Made by a program: the position numbers and the translations under genes. Under the pieces are notes generated by a model, which did not search any database, was not told where the DNA came from, and was given only the letters and a program-made list of their open reading frames with translations. Positions 34,369-43,471 of a stretch of DNA of 64,000 bases are shown here, one piece after another. The DNA is taken from the NCBI GenBank assembly GCA_964486215.1, contig CAZALI010000002.1:39616-103615 (forward strand), read 5' to 3'. This DNA comes from RUG343 sp964486215. GTDB lineage: Bacteria; Bacillota_I; Bacilli_A; RF39; UBA660. Each line of letters starts with the position of its first letter. Within the stretch, counting starts at the first letter, position 1.

Positions 34369-34797
34369 TTGAGAAAATTTAATTATGAAAAGAATGGATA
34401 TAATCGCCAGGAAGTAAATGAATTTATCGATGAAGTGATTTCTAATACTGAAGATATTATTAATAGCTGCAAAAGACAAAGAGAAGAAATAAATAAACTT
34501 AAAAAAGAAGTTGATTATTACCGTAAGAATGGTAATAATAACTATAATTATGATTTAGAAGCAGCTACTAGTATTAGAAATAGTGCTTTAAGAGATGCGG
34601 AAGAGATTGTTAATACTGCTAAGAATGATGCTAGTATTATTCTAAATGAAGCTCTTTTAAAAGCAGAGGAGACTGAAGTAAGAACTCATAAGATAGAAGA
34701 AAGTATAGGAGTATTTAAAAAGAAACTAGAAGTTCTATTGAAAGAGCAAGAAGCTATAGTCGATGAGATAGAAGCATTAGATATAGAGAATAATTAA
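34369..34797 (+). CDS. divIVA: DivIVA-domain protein
   Basis: DivIVA marks negatively curved membrane at poles and septa. The 142 residues start with the conserved RKFNYEKNGYNRQEVNEFID and continue as two long coiled coils. I take TTG 34369 as the start, because GGGGTGG lies 5-6 bases upstream and this begins exactly at the family N-terminus; GTG 34360 is in frame but overlaps that ribosome site. It lies 26 bases after sepF and is probably in the same operon. Confidence 0.88.
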   Translation: MRKFNYEKNGYNRQEVNEFIDEVISNTEDIINSCKRQREEINKLKKEVDYYRKNGNNNYNYDLEAATSIRNSALRDAEEIVNTAKNDASIILNEALLKAEETEVRTHKIEESIGVFKKKLEVLLKEQEAIVDEIEALDIENN

Positions 34798-34854
34798 TTC
34801 TCTTTTTGCTTGTAAATAGAAGTGTTTTATGTTATTATTGGTTTTAAGCAATTA

Positions 34855-35045
34855 ATGGGAGACGGAAATATTTGAAAGTATATAGAGAGTCTTAGTATGG
34901 TGAAATAAGATTATGAGTAAAATATTTTGGATCACTCTCAAGTGTTATTTATGGATAAGATAAATGCGTTTTCCGCGTTAAGGATAATAAGTATAATTAA
35001 GGTGGTACCACGATATATTCGTCCTTTGGGTAGCACTTTTTTTAT
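34855..35045 (+). promoter_or_regulatory. T-box leader of ileS (isoleucine)
   Basis: The leader carries the T-box word AAGGTGGTACCACG (34999-35012). Stem I is closed by GAGAGT (34885-34890) and ACTCTC (34934-34939). Directly before its 3' strand lies ATC (34931-34933), an isoleucine codon in the specifier position, matching the downstream gene. GTGGTACC can pair, with one mismatch, with GGTAGCAC before a T run, giving the terminator (35002-35045) that competes with the antiterminator. Uncharged tRNA-Ile is expected to switch on ileS. Confidence 0.92.
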
Positions 35046-35062
35046 TTGATAGGAGGCAGTTT

Positions 35063-38000
35063 ATGGAATTTGCAAAATTAGATACTGGTAAGACTAGTAA
35101 AGTAGAAGAAAAATATGCTAAGTATTGGGAAGATAAAGATATATTCTTAAAGAGTATTGATAATAGAAAAGATAAAAAGAACTATGTTTTCTATGATGGA
35201 CCAGCTACAGCTAATGGTATGCCTGGAATACATCATATGATGGCTAAGGTAATAAAAGATACTATTTGTAAATACAAGACTATGGATGGTTATAGAGTCC
35301 TAAGAAAAGTAGGATGGGATACTCATGGTCTACCAGTAGAAGTACAAGTTGAAAAGGAACTTGGTTTTACTGGCAAAGGTGATATAGAGAAGTATGGTAT
35401 TAAAGAATTTAACCAGAAGTGTAGAGAAAGTGTTTGGAAGAATGAAGAATTCTTTACTAAGTTTACTAAACAGATGGGTCAATTTATTGACTTAGATCAT
35501 CCTTATGTTACTTATGATAATAATTATATAGAGACTGAATGGTGGATATTAAAGAAAATCTTTGATGATGGATATATTTATGATGGATTAAAGATAGTTC
35601 CTTGGTGTCCTAGATGTGGTACTGGCCTTGCATCACATGAAGTAGCTCAAGGTTATAAACAAGTATCTGTTAATACTGTATATGTTCCATTTAAGGCAAA
35701 AGACGAGGAAAATACTTATTATTTAGTATGGACTACTACTCCTTGGACTTTAATGTCTAATATAGCTTTATGTGTTAATCCAGATGAGACATATGTTAAG
35801 TGTTTATCTAAAGGATATAATTTTATACTAGCTAAAGCACTTGCTGATAAGATTTTAGGAAAAGATTACAAAGTAGTTGAAGAGTATAAAGGAAAAGACT
35901 TAGAGTATCGTGAGTATGAGCAATTAATGCCATTCTTAAAAGCTCCTAAGAATAAGAAATCATTTATCGTAACTTGTGATAGTTATGTTACTATGGAAGA
36001 TGGTACTGGTGTTGTACATATCGCACCTGCTTTTGGACAAGATGACTACGAAGTAGGAGTTAAGTATAACTTAGCTATGTTGAATCCAGTAGGAGAAGAT
36101 GGTTGCTATACTGAAGGTCCTTGGAAGGGAAGACTTGTTGTTGATAGTGATTTAGAGTTAGAAGTTATTAAATACTTAGCTGAAAACGATAAGTTATTTA
36201 AGAAACAAAAGATGACACATGATTATCCACATTGTTGGAGATGTAATACACCACTTGTTTATTACTCAAAACCATCTTTATATATAAAGACAACGGCTAA
36301 ACAAAAAGAAATAATTGAGGAAAATAAGAAAATTAATTGGGTACCAGATTATGTTGGAGAAAAGAGATTTGGTAACTGGTTAGATAATATGAATGATTGG
36401 GCTATTTCTAGAAATAGATATTGGGGTACACCAATACCTCTTTGGAAGTGTGAATGTGGAAATAGTATTATGATAGGTTCACGTAAAGAACTTGTTGAAA
36501 AAGCTATTGAAAAGATAGATGAAAATATTGAACTACATAGACCATTTGTCGATGATGTACATATCAAATGTCCTAAATGTGGTAAGACAATGACTCGTGT
36601 TAAAGACGTAATGGATTGCTGGTTTGATAGTGGTTCTATGCCTTTTGCTCAATATCATTATCCATTTGAAAATAAAGAGTTATTTAAAGAACAATTCCCA
36701 GCTGATTTTATAGCTGAAGGAATTGATCAGACTAGAGGATGGTTCTATTCATTACTTGTAGTATCAATGTTTGTTATGGGTAAATCTTCTTATAAGAATG
36801 TTCTTGTTAATGACTTATTACTTGATAAGTATGGTCAAAAGATGCATAAATCTCGTGGAAATACTGTTTCTCCATTTGAGATTATGGAAGAGTATGGTGC
36901 TGATACTGTTAGGTATTATATGTTAAATACTTCTCCTGTATGGACACCACTTAAATTTGATATAGATGGTTTAAAAGAAATTTATTCTAAATATATTTCT
37001 ACTTTTAAGAATACTTATTCTTTCTTTGAGATGTATGCGAATGCTGATCATATAGATCCAAGAGAATATAAGATTCCTGTAAAAGATAGAGAGCTTATAG
37101 ATAAATGGTTAATATCTAAGTTAAATAAACTTATTAAAGAAGTTAGGGAAGCATATGATGAATATGATTTAAATAAAGTATGTAGATTAATATTACCATT
37201 CTTGAATGATGATTTATCTAACTGGTATATTAGAAGCTGTAGAAGAAGATTCTGGGACTCTGAGTTAACTGATAGTAAAAAGTCCGTTTATTTAACTATG
37301 TATGAAGTACTAAGTGCTCTATGTAGACTATGTGCTCCAATTACGCCATTTTTAACAGAAGAAATATATCAAAAGTTAACGGGAGAAGAGTCTGTACATT
37401 TAGCTGATTTTCCAAAGGCAGATACTAAGTTAATTGATAGTAAAGTAGAAGAGAGAATGGACTTAGTAAGAGATGTTTGTTCTTTAGGTAGATTTGCTAG
37501 AGAAGAAGCTAATATCAAAGTACGTCAACCTATTAGTGAAATTATACTTGATAGTAAGCATAAGAAAGTAATAGGTGAATTACTTCCAGCTATTAAAGAA
37601 GAATTAAATGTTAAGGACGTAACATTTGAACCTGATATGACTAAGTATTTTGATTATAGTATTAAACCTAATTTCAAAGTAGTTGGTAAAATACTTGGAC
37701 CTAGAGTTAAATTATTCCAAGAAGCTATTAAAGATTTTAATTATGATGATATTTGTAAGATAAATGGTGGTGGTTACGTAATAAATCTTGGTGGAGATGA
37801 TTATACTATTACTAGTGATATGGTAATAGAGACTATTAGTCCAAAAGAAGGCTTTACTTCTAGTAGTAATGATAAAATTTCAGTAGTACTTAATACAACA
37901 TTAACTGAGGATTTAATATTAGAAGGTCTTGCTCGTGAATTTGTCAGAAATGTACAAAATTTACGTAAAGAAGCTGATTTTGTTATTACAGATCATATAT

Positions 38001-38170
38001 ATGTATATTATAATGGTAATGATGATATAGAAGCTATGTTTAAGAAATATAAGAAATATATCATGGGTGAAGTATTAGGAGATAAGCTAATACGTAAAGA
38101 AAATCTTGATAAAGAATTTGAACTCAATGGAGTAAAATGCTTTATTGATGTGGAGAGGTGCAAGAAATGA
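35063..38170 (+). CDS. ileS: Isoleucyl-tRNA synthetase, type 2 (GXHH motif)
   Basis: IleRS charges tRNA-Ile. The 1035-residue length, WDTHGLPVE start and overall sequence match the type 2 (eukaryote-like) group. The usual HxGH motif reads GIHH here (Gly55-Ile-His-His58), the altered signature known from some IleRS2, reported to give very high mupirocin resistance. The KMSKS loop is KMHKS (593-597). A Zn-binding CPRCG/CPKCGK pair and the editing domain with GTGVVHIAPAFGQDDYEVG are present. A GGAGG site follows the T-box. Its stop overlaps the ATG of the next gene (ATGA). Confidence 0.95.
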   Translation: MEFAKLDTGKTSKVEEKYAKYWEDKDIFLKSIDNRKDKKNYVFYDGPATANGMPGIHHMMAKVIKDTICKYKTMDGYRVLRKVGWDTHGLPVEVQVEKELGFTGKGDIEKYGIKEFNQKCRESVWKNEEFFTKFTKQMGQFIDLDHPYVTYDNNYIETEWWILKKIFDDGYIYDGLKIVPWCPRCGTGLASHEVAQGYKQVSVNTVYVPFKAKDEENTYYLVWTTTPWTLMSNIALCVNPDETYVKCLSKGYNFILAKALADKILGKDYKVVEEYKGKDLEYREYEQLMPFLKAPKNKKSFIVTCDSYVTMEDGTGVVHIAPAFGQDDYEVGVKYNLAMLNPVGEDGCYTEGPWKGRLVVDSDLELEVIKYLAENDKLFKKQKMTHDYPHCWRCNTPLVYYSKPSLYIKTTAKQKEIIEENKKINWVPDYVGEKRFGNWLDNMNDWAISRNRYWGTPIPLWKCECGNSIMIGSRKELVEKAIEKIDENIELHRPFVDDVHIKCPKCGKTMTRVKDVMDCWFDSGSMPFAQYHYPFENKELFKEQFPADFIAEGIDQTRGWFYSLLVVSMFVMGKSSYKNVLVNDLLLDKYGQKMHKSRGNTVSPFEIMEEYGADTVRYYMLNTSPVWTPLKFDIDGLKEIYSKYISTFKNTYSFFEMYANADHIDPREYKIPVKDRELIDKWLISKLNKLIKEVREAYDEYDLNKVCRLILPFLNDDLSNWYIRSCRRRFWDSELTDSKKSVYLTMYEVLSALCRLCAPITPFLTEEIYQKLTGEESVHLADFPKADTKLIDSKVEERMDLVRDVCSLGRFAREEANIKVRQPISEIILDSKHKKVIGELLPAIKEELNVKDVTFEPDMTKYFDYSIKPNFKVVGKILGPRVKLFQEAIKDFNYDDICKINGGGYVINLGGDDYTITSDMVIETISPKEGFTSSSNDKISVVLNTTLTEDLILEGLAREFVRNVQNLRKEADFVITDHIYVYYNGNDDIEAMFKKYKKYIMGEVLGDKLIRKENLDKEFELNGVKCFIDVERCKK

Positions 38171-38616
38171 CAAAAATTTTGATAATTTCACCAGATAGAA
38201 AATGGTTATCTAGAGAATGTCAAGATAGTGATATGGTTAGGTTTTTACTTGACTATACTATTAATAATAATATACCTACTAATCGTAAGTATAGAGATGA
38301 ACATAAATTATTATTGGATATTTCTAGATCTGGACATTTAGCTGTTGTTTCTAGAAGAGACAGTGAAGATGTTTATATCAGTGAAGTTCTTAATGAAGAT
38401 CAGTATGCTGGATACTTAGGATATACTTCTGAAAATAAAGTTATTAATTGTTACGACTGGTATGATTCTAGTGATGAATATAATGGATATAGAATATTAG
38501 AATCAAATAGTAAGAGTAAAAAATCTCTTGATTTAGAAGTAAGACAAGCAATGTTATCTAAGTTGATGAAGAATAAGGCTGCCAAGCTTTCTAAGAGTAA
38601 AAAGAGTACATTTTAA
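38167..38616 (+). CDS. Unknown 149-residue protein coupled to ileS
   Basis: The ATG overlaps the ileS stop codon (ATGA), with GAGGTG inside the ileS end as ribosome site, so translation is coupled. The protein is soluble with mixed alpha/beta content: it starts TKILIISPDRKWLSRECQ, has a GYLGYTSENKVINCYDWYD core and a lysine-rich tail (LSKSKKSTF). No family was recognised. A terminator lies across the stop codon. Confidence 0.6.
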   Translation: MTKILIISPDRKWLSRECQDSDMVRFLLDYTINNNIPTNRKYRDEHKLLLDISRSGHLAVVSRRDSEDVYISEVLNEDQYAGYLGYTSENKVINCYDWYDSSDEYNGYRILESNSKSKKSLDLEVRQAMLSKLMKNKAAKLSKSKKSTF

Positions 38617-38626
38617 TGTACTTTTT
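38602..38626 (+). terminator. Terminator after the ileS-coupled gene
   Basis: AGTACATT and AATGTACT pair across the stop codon, followed by TTTTT. Confidence 0.75.
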
Positions 38627-38642
38627 ACTATGAGGTGATAGT

Positions 38643-39449
38643 ATGGATGAAGAAATAAAATTTGAAGATGATGTTAAAGAAAAGAAACCTATTAATCCTA
38701 AAATTATAATTATAGTATTAGGTATTTTAGTAGTAATATTATTTATTCTATTAATAATTAGTTATAGTAGAAATAGTACTTTATTAAAAGAAAGAAATAA
38801 TTTACTCAGTAATAAAGAGTCTTCTATTGAAGTAATTGATGTTACAGATAAAGCTGTTCAAACTACTTTTAGTAAATATGTAACTACAATATCTAATTAT
38901 TGTCGTAGAGAGAAAGAATATTTTACTTCTACTCAAACTACCGCAACAACACTTTCTAATGAAGTAGTTTATGGTGTAGTTATGAATAAATTAGTTAATA
39001 TTGATAAAACAGGAAGTAATATTAGTAAGAGAACACTTAGAGAAGAAATACAAAAGATGTTTGGTTCTAGTTATAATTTTGAAGAAGCTAAAGTAAATAC
39101 TTATCCTGCTTTTAAGTACGATGAAAATTCTGATACTTATGTTTATGATAAGAGTGGAAGTAAGTTTACTCCTAGTGTATGTGATTTATATAAAATAGTT
39201 AAAGCTTATAGGAAAGATGATGAATTATACATATATGTTAGAGTATTATTCGCAACTTCTACTAATGGCAGTGTTCATTATTATAGTGATTATGAACATA
39301 ATGAAGAAATTACTAATCTAGATAGAAATAGTAGTGGACATATCTTAGGAAATGATAATAATTTCTCTAAAGGTGGATTATATGAGATGAAGTTTAGAGC
39401 TGATACAGGTAATGATTATACATTTGAATATAGTCAACCAACAAGATAG
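38643..39449 (+). CDS. Single-pass membrane protein with extracytoplasmic domain, unknown
   Basis: The 268-residue protein has a short acidic cytosolic start (EEIKFEDDVKEKK), one strong membrane helix (residues 19-42) and a mainly extracytoplasmic soluble domain of about 225 residues. That domain contains a helical part, GSSYNFEEAKVNTYPAFKYD, and beta strands such as ELYIYVRVLFA. No catalytic motif was found. The GGTGATA ribosome site is good. A terminator follows; the next gene has its own promoter-like TATAAT. Confidence 0.6.
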   Translation: MDEEIKFEDDVKEKKPINPKIIIIVLGILVVILFILLIISYSRNSTLLKERNNLLSNKESSIEVIDVTDKAVQTTFSKYVTTISNYCRREKEYFTSTQTTATTLSNEVVYGVVMNKLVNIDKTGSNISKRTLREEIQKMFGSSYNFEEAKVNTYPAFKYDENSDTYVYDKSGSKFTPSVCDLYKIVKAYRKDDELYIYVRVLFATSTNGSVHYYSDYEHNEEITNLDRNSSGHILGNDNNFSKGGLYEMKFRADTGNDYTFEYSQPTR

Positions 39450-39467
39450 GTTATCCTATCTTTTTGT
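39440..39467 (+). terminator. Terminator after the membrane protein gene
   Basis: AGATAGG and CCTATCT pair around TTAT, followed by TTTT. Confidence 0.8.
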
Positions 39468-39498
39468 TTTATGATATAATTTCTATTATGGAGGAATT

Positions 39499-39897
39499 AT
39501 GAAAGATCCAGAATTTATTGAACTTAAAAATAGAACTTTAATTACTGTATTAGTAGTATTAATTTTTGCATCTACATTGATTGCTTTTATGATTAGATTA
39601 CTTAATAATGGTAATAATCTTTATAAAAAGATTTCTAATAAAGAAACTATGTATGTTTTATTAGTAAGTAAAGAATGTAAAAGATGTAATGCAGTAGAAG
39701 ATGTTTTATTTGATAATAAAATAAAGTATTATACGTTAGATAAAAATGATGGTAATACTGAGAGAATTTATAATATGATAGAATTAGATGATGAAGTTAC
39801 TGATCCATGTTTATTTTATATAAAAAAGGGTAAGTTAGATTCTTATCTTGATAATATTGATGATCAGGGTGAACTAGAAGATTTTATTGATAGATAG
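39499..39897 (+). CDS. Membrane-anchored thioredoxin-like protein
   Basis: The 132-residue protein has one membrane helix (about residues 12-32) and a thioredoxin-like fold with VLLVSKECKRCNAVEDVL, giving a CxxC pair (CKRC, about residues 55-58), and a cis-Pro-like DPCLFYI segment (about 98). This suits a disulfide or redox role at the membrane, with the domain on the outer face if the helix is a signal anchor. The C-terminus is acidic. It lies 14 bases upstream of the SDR gene and may share its transcript. Confidence 0.7.
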   Translation: MKDPEFIELKNRTLITVLVVLIFASTLIAFMIRLLNNGNNLYKKISNKETMYVLLVSKECKRCNAVEDVLFDNKIKYYTLDKNDGNTERIYNMIELDDEVTDPCLFYIKKGKLDSYLDNIDDQGELEDFIDR

Positions 39898-39911
39898 AAA
39901 AGAGTGATAAT

Positions 39912-40646
39912 ATGGTTGCGTTAATTACAGGTTCTAGTAGAGGTATTGGTAAGAGTATTGCGATTGAATTTGCTAAAAGAGGAATAGATGTAGTTATTAA
40001 TTATTATAAGAATGAAAAAGCTGCTTTAGAGTTAGAAAAGTATATTAAGGAAACGTATAATGTTAATGTTTTAGTACTACAAGCAGATGTAAGTGTTGAA
40101 GAAGAAGTAGAAGATATGATTAATAAAGCAATAGATGAATTTGGTAAGATTGATATCTTAGTAAATAATGCTGGAGTAGAGAGAGATACTAATTTTATGG
40201 ATATTCGTGTTAAGGACTTTAAGCGAATACTAGATGTTAATTTGATTGGTACATTTTTATGTAGTAAATATGCTGCTCATAATATGTTGGAGTCTAAGAG
40301 TGGTATTATAATTAATATTTCTTCTAATAATGCAATTGATGCTTATTATCCAGAATCTAGTGCTTATGATGCTAGTAAGAGTGGAGTTATTTCTTTAACT
40401 CATAATATGGCTCGTGAATTTGCTCCATTTATTAGAGTTAATGCTATATGTCCTGGATGGGTAGAAACAGATATGAATGAAGGATTAGATATGGGACAAA
40501 TAGAAGATGAGAAAAGAAAGATATTACTTAATAGATTTGCTAAAGTAGAAGATATTAGTAAAGTAGTAGTCTTTTTAGCTAGTAATGATGCTAAATATAT
40601 TAACGATAGTATCATAAAAGTAGATGGTGGAAGATATAACGGCTAA
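39912..40646 (+). CDS. Short-chain dehydrogenase/reductase (FabG-like)
   Basis: The 244 residues show the classic SDR layout: TGSSRGIGKSIA cofactor loop (residues 6-17), NNAGVE (about 85), the catalytic Ser in ISSNN (about 139), the active-site YDASK (about 155-159) and PGWVETDM (about 184). Residues match 3-oxoacyl-ACP reductase FabG, but no fatty-acid gene is adjacent, so the substrate remains open. It is NAD(P)-dependent and cytosolic. It is followed by a tRNA with its own promoter. Confidence 0.87.
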   Translation: MVALITGSSRGIGKSIAIEFAKRGIDVVINYYKNEKAALELEKYIKETYNVNVLVLQADVSVEEEVEDMINKAIDEFGKIDILVNNAGVERDTNFMDIRVKDFKRILDVNLIGTFLCSKYAAHNMLESKSGIIINISSNNAIDAYYPESSAYDASKSGVISLTHNMAREFAPFIRVNAICPGWVETDMNEGLDMGQIEDEKRKILLNRFAKVEDISKVVVFLASNDAKYINDSIIKVDGGRYNG

Positions 40647-40652
40647 AAATAC

Positions 40653-40681
40653 TTGATAAATAATACTTTTAGAGGTATAAT
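40653..40681 (+). promoter_or_regulatory. Promoter of tRNA-Arg
   Basis: TTGATA, a 17-base spacer and TATAAT, 18 bases before the tRNA 5' end. Confidence 0.82.
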
Positions 40682-40699
40682 TTATTTTGTTAGCCAGTT

Positions 40700-40776
40700 G
40701 TCTGCTTAGCTCAGCTGGATAGAGCAATCGCCTTCTAAGCGATCGGTCAGGCGTTCGAATCGCCTAGCAGACACCA
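40700..40776 (+). tRNA. tRNA-Arg(TCT)
   Basis: The acceptor GTCTGCT/AGCAGAC with encoded CCA is present. The anticodon loop CTTCTAA gives TCT. Confidence 0.94.
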
Positions 40777-40786
40777 TATAATAATA

Positions 40787-40815
40787 AAATCGAACCAAAT
40801 AGTTCGATTTTTTTA
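40787..40815 (+). terminator. Terminator after tRNA-Arg
   Basis: AAATCGAAC and GTTCGATTT pair around CAAATA, followed by T residues. Confidence 0.88.
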
Positions 40816-40931
40816 TATTTATTTAATGCTTCAAACCAATATGGATAAATATATGGTTTGTTTGATAATAACTCAGCTATTTTTTCTAAGTTAGCATCTT
40901 TTCTTGCTTGTCTTACTATTATTTTGCTTAT
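40815..40931 (-). pseudogene. GNAT acetyltransferase N-terminal fragment (remnant)
   Basis: The minus strand reads IIVRQARKDANLEKIAELL followed by NKPYIYPYWFEALNKY, about 39 residues. This resembles the N-terminus of GNAT acetyltransferases that begin IRxAxxxDLxxIxxLL and continue with xYIYPYWF. There is no start codon in good position, an in-frame stop lies upstream at 40932, and the frame runs into the tRNA terminator, so it would be a decayed piece of a gene. The rest of the gap up to the ABC transporter is AT-rich without further signals. Confidence 0.4.
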
Positions 40932-40981
40932 TTATTTTATCAAATAAGTATTAAAAAGTTAATAATATTATGGAGGTATTT

Positions 40982-43045
40982 ATGGAAGTAGTATTACAAG
41001 ATGGGAATAGTGATTGTGGAGTAGCTTCTCTTCTTTCAATTATTAGATATTATGGAGGAGATATATCTTTAGAAAAGCTTAGAGAAATGACTAATACTAA
41101 TAAAGATGGTGTTAGTGCTTATAATTTAATTGAGTGTGCTAAAGAGTTAGGCTTTTCTTCTATGGGAGTTAATGGAACTATTGATGAGCTAGATATCTCT
41201 AAATTACCAGTCATAGCACATGTATCTTTAAGACGTGGAGTAAATCATTTTATTGTTATATATGAAATAGATCATACTAAAGATAGAATTACTATTATGG
41301 ATCCTTCTTGTGGTAGAAGAGTATTATCTTTTAGTGAATTTTCTTTAATGAGTACAAATAATTATATTTATTTAATTCCTATAAAAAAGATTACTAATTA
41401 TAAGTATTATAAATTTATTAAATATTCTTTATATAAATATATTATTAATAATAAATTTAAAAGTAGTTTGATACTTATATTTACTATAATTTATTTTATT
41501 ATAAATATTTTATTAGCTTTTCATTTTAAATACTTAATTAAGTATTCTATTAATTATCTTGTGACTAAGAATATTATGATTATTAGTATTTTTGTATTAC
41601 ATCTATACTTTATTAAGACTTATAGTTCTATTATTAGAAATATATTACTTAGTAAATGGTTAAATTCTTTTGATATAGTTATTACTAGAGATGTGTTAAA
41701 ACAAATAATCTTTCTACCATATAATTATTATAAGAATAGAAGTGTAGGAGAAGTAATTAATAGAATAAAAGATTTAAGTATAATTAAAGATTTTATTAGT
41801 AATTTATTATGCTTTTTTATTAGTGATTTAATAATAATAGTTATCTTCTTAGTGTTAATGTTTAATATTAGTACTATTATGTCTATATATGTACTTATAT
41901 ACTTTATATTACTATTAATTATATTTGTATTTAGTAGAAAGATATTTAAAGATAAAATAGATAATATTAAACGATATAGTGATTATAGTAATACTATACT
42001 TGTAGAAACTATTAGTAATATTATGACTATTAAGAATATACATGCTGAAAAGAGAATGTTTGATAATTTTATTTTAAAGTATAAGAAGTTAATTGATTAT
42101 AATTATAAATTTGATTTTATTAATTATTCTTTTATTAGTATGAAAGAGATAATCAATTCTATATTAATAGTAATTATATATGGATTGGGCTCTTTATTAG
42201 TAATTAATAATAAGATTAGTATATTAGAATTATTCTTATATGAGATGTTTTTTAATTACTTTAATACTAGTACAGATAGAATTATGAGTATACTAGATTC
42301 TTATCATAATTACAGAGTATCTGTATCTAGAATAGATGATTTGTTTAATATTAGTAGAGAAAGATTTAGCGATTCTTATTACTATTTAAATTATAAATTA
42401 GATAGTGATATTAAGTTTAGTAATTTATCTTATATGATTAATAATAGATATTTGTTTAATAAAGTTAATTTAAATATTAATAGAGGAGATAAAGTATTAT
42501 TATTTGGAGATAGTGGTAGTGGGAAATCTACTTTAGTTAGAATACTTATGAGATATATTGATATTCCATATAATATGGTATCTATTAATGATATAGATAT
42601 TAATCATTATCACTTAGAGAGTATTAGATCTAATATTACTTATATTTCTTCTAATGAATATTTATTTAATGATACTATTTATAATAATATTTGTTTAAGT
42701 AAAGATGTTTCTAAAGATAAGTTTTATGAAGTAGTTAATTTAGTATTTTTAGATAATATATGTAATTCGGATTATGATAAATTGATTGAAGAGGGAGGAG
42801 CTAATTTTAGTAGTGGAGAAAGACAGAGAATAATATTAGCTAGAAGTTTAATTAGAAATACTAATATTTATATTTTTGATGAAGCATTTAATGCGATAGA
42901 TATTTCTAAAGAAAGAAAGATACTTAATAATATTTTTAATTACTTAGAAAATAGAATAGTTATTGTGATTAGTCATAGATTTAATAATAAAGATTTATTT
43001 AATAAGACTTATCAATTAAAGGATGGGAATATTTATGAAGTATAA
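40982..43045 (+). CDS. C39 peptidase-containing ABC exporter (PCAT, bacteriocin-type)
   Basis: This exporter cuts double-glycine leaders and exports the peptide. In order: a C39 papain-like peptidase with Gln6, Cys12 (GNSDCGVAS), His89 (GVNHFIVIYEID) and Asp107 (MDPSCG); six membrane helices (about 150-430); and an ABC domain with Walker A GDSGSGKST, signature FSSGERQRIILARS and Walker B IYIFDEAFNAID. All catalytic residues are kept, so it should be active. I chose ATG 40982 behind GGAGG. The only double-glycine peptides in this window are at 52.7-53.1 kb. It overlaps the next small gene by 11 bases. Confidence 0.9.
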   Translation: MEVVLQDGNSDCGVASLLSIIRYYGGDISLEKLREMTNTNKDGVSAYNLIECAKELGFSSMGVNGTIDELDISKLPVIAHVSLRRGVNHFIVIYEIDHTKDRITIMDPSCGRRVLSFSEFSLMSTNNYIYLIPIKKITNYKYYKFIKYSLYKYIINNKFKSSLILIFTIIYFIINILLAFHFKYLIKYSINYLVTKNIMIISIFVLHLYFIKTYSSIIRNILLSKWLNSFDIVITRDVLKQIIFLPYNYYKNRSVGEVINRIKDLSIIKDFISNLLCFFISDLIIIVIFLVLMFNISTIMSIYVLIYFILLLIIFVFSRKIFKDKIDNIKRYSDYSNTILVETISNIMTIKNIHAEKRMFDNFILKYKKLIDYNYKFDFINYSFISMKEIINSILIVIIYGLGSLLVINNKISILELFLYEMFFNYFNTSTDRIMSILDSYHNYRVSVSRIDDLFNISRERFSDSYYYLNYKLDSDIKFSNLSYMINNRYLFNKVNLNINRGDKVLLFGDSGSGKSTLVRILMRYIDIPYNMVSINDIDINHYHLESIRSNITYISSNEYLFNDTIYNNICLSKDVSKDKFYEVVNLVFLDNICNSDYDKLIEEGGANFSSGERQRIILARSLIRNTNIYIFDEAFNAIDISKERKILNNIFNYLENRIVIVISHRFNNKDLFNKTYQLKDGNIYEV

Positions 43046-43430
43046 AGATTATTCATTAGTAAATATAAATATAATAGCATTTATAATTTGTATGTTTATA
43101 ATTACTAGTTTTAGCTTATTATGTAAAATTAATATTTATAGTAATTATAAATTAATATATATTAATAATAATGTCTATGAAGTTATTGTGAATAGTAAAG
43201 AGTTAAATAATTTTTATAATAATAGTTCTTTGTATTTAAAAAATAAGAAATATAACTATAAAATAGATAGAGTAAATAAAAATATACTAGTTAAAAATAA
43301 TAAAAAGTATCATGAATTATATATAAAATTTAAGTATGATAAATATAAATCTAATGATATAGTAGATATTGCTTTAATAGATAAGAGAAAAAGAGTAATT
43401 AATATATTTATTGATGTTTATAGAAATTGA
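43035..43430 (+). CDS. Small membrane protein coupled to the PCAT, possible export accessory
   Basis: The 131-residue protein starts inside the end of the PCAT gene. It has one membrane helix (about residues 10-32) and a basic, Asn/Tyr/Lys-rich extracytoplasmic part of about 95 residues. The topology (inner anchor plus external beta-like domain) and coupling recall the membrane-fusion accessory partners of PCATs (HlyD/MesE type), but it is far shorter (those are 300-450 residues), and no lipoyl hairpin was recognised. It may be a reduced accessory or an immunity protein. Confidence 0.5.
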   Translation: MKYKDYSLVNINIIAFIICMFIITSFSLLCKINIYSNYKLIYINNNVYEVIVNSKELNNFYNNSSLYLKNKKYNYKIDRVNKNILVKNNKKYHELYIKFKYDKYKSNDIVDIALIDKRKRVINIFIDVYRN

Positions 43431-43471
43431 TTTATATATTTCTTGGTAGTATAATTTTTTCGGGGAAGAGT

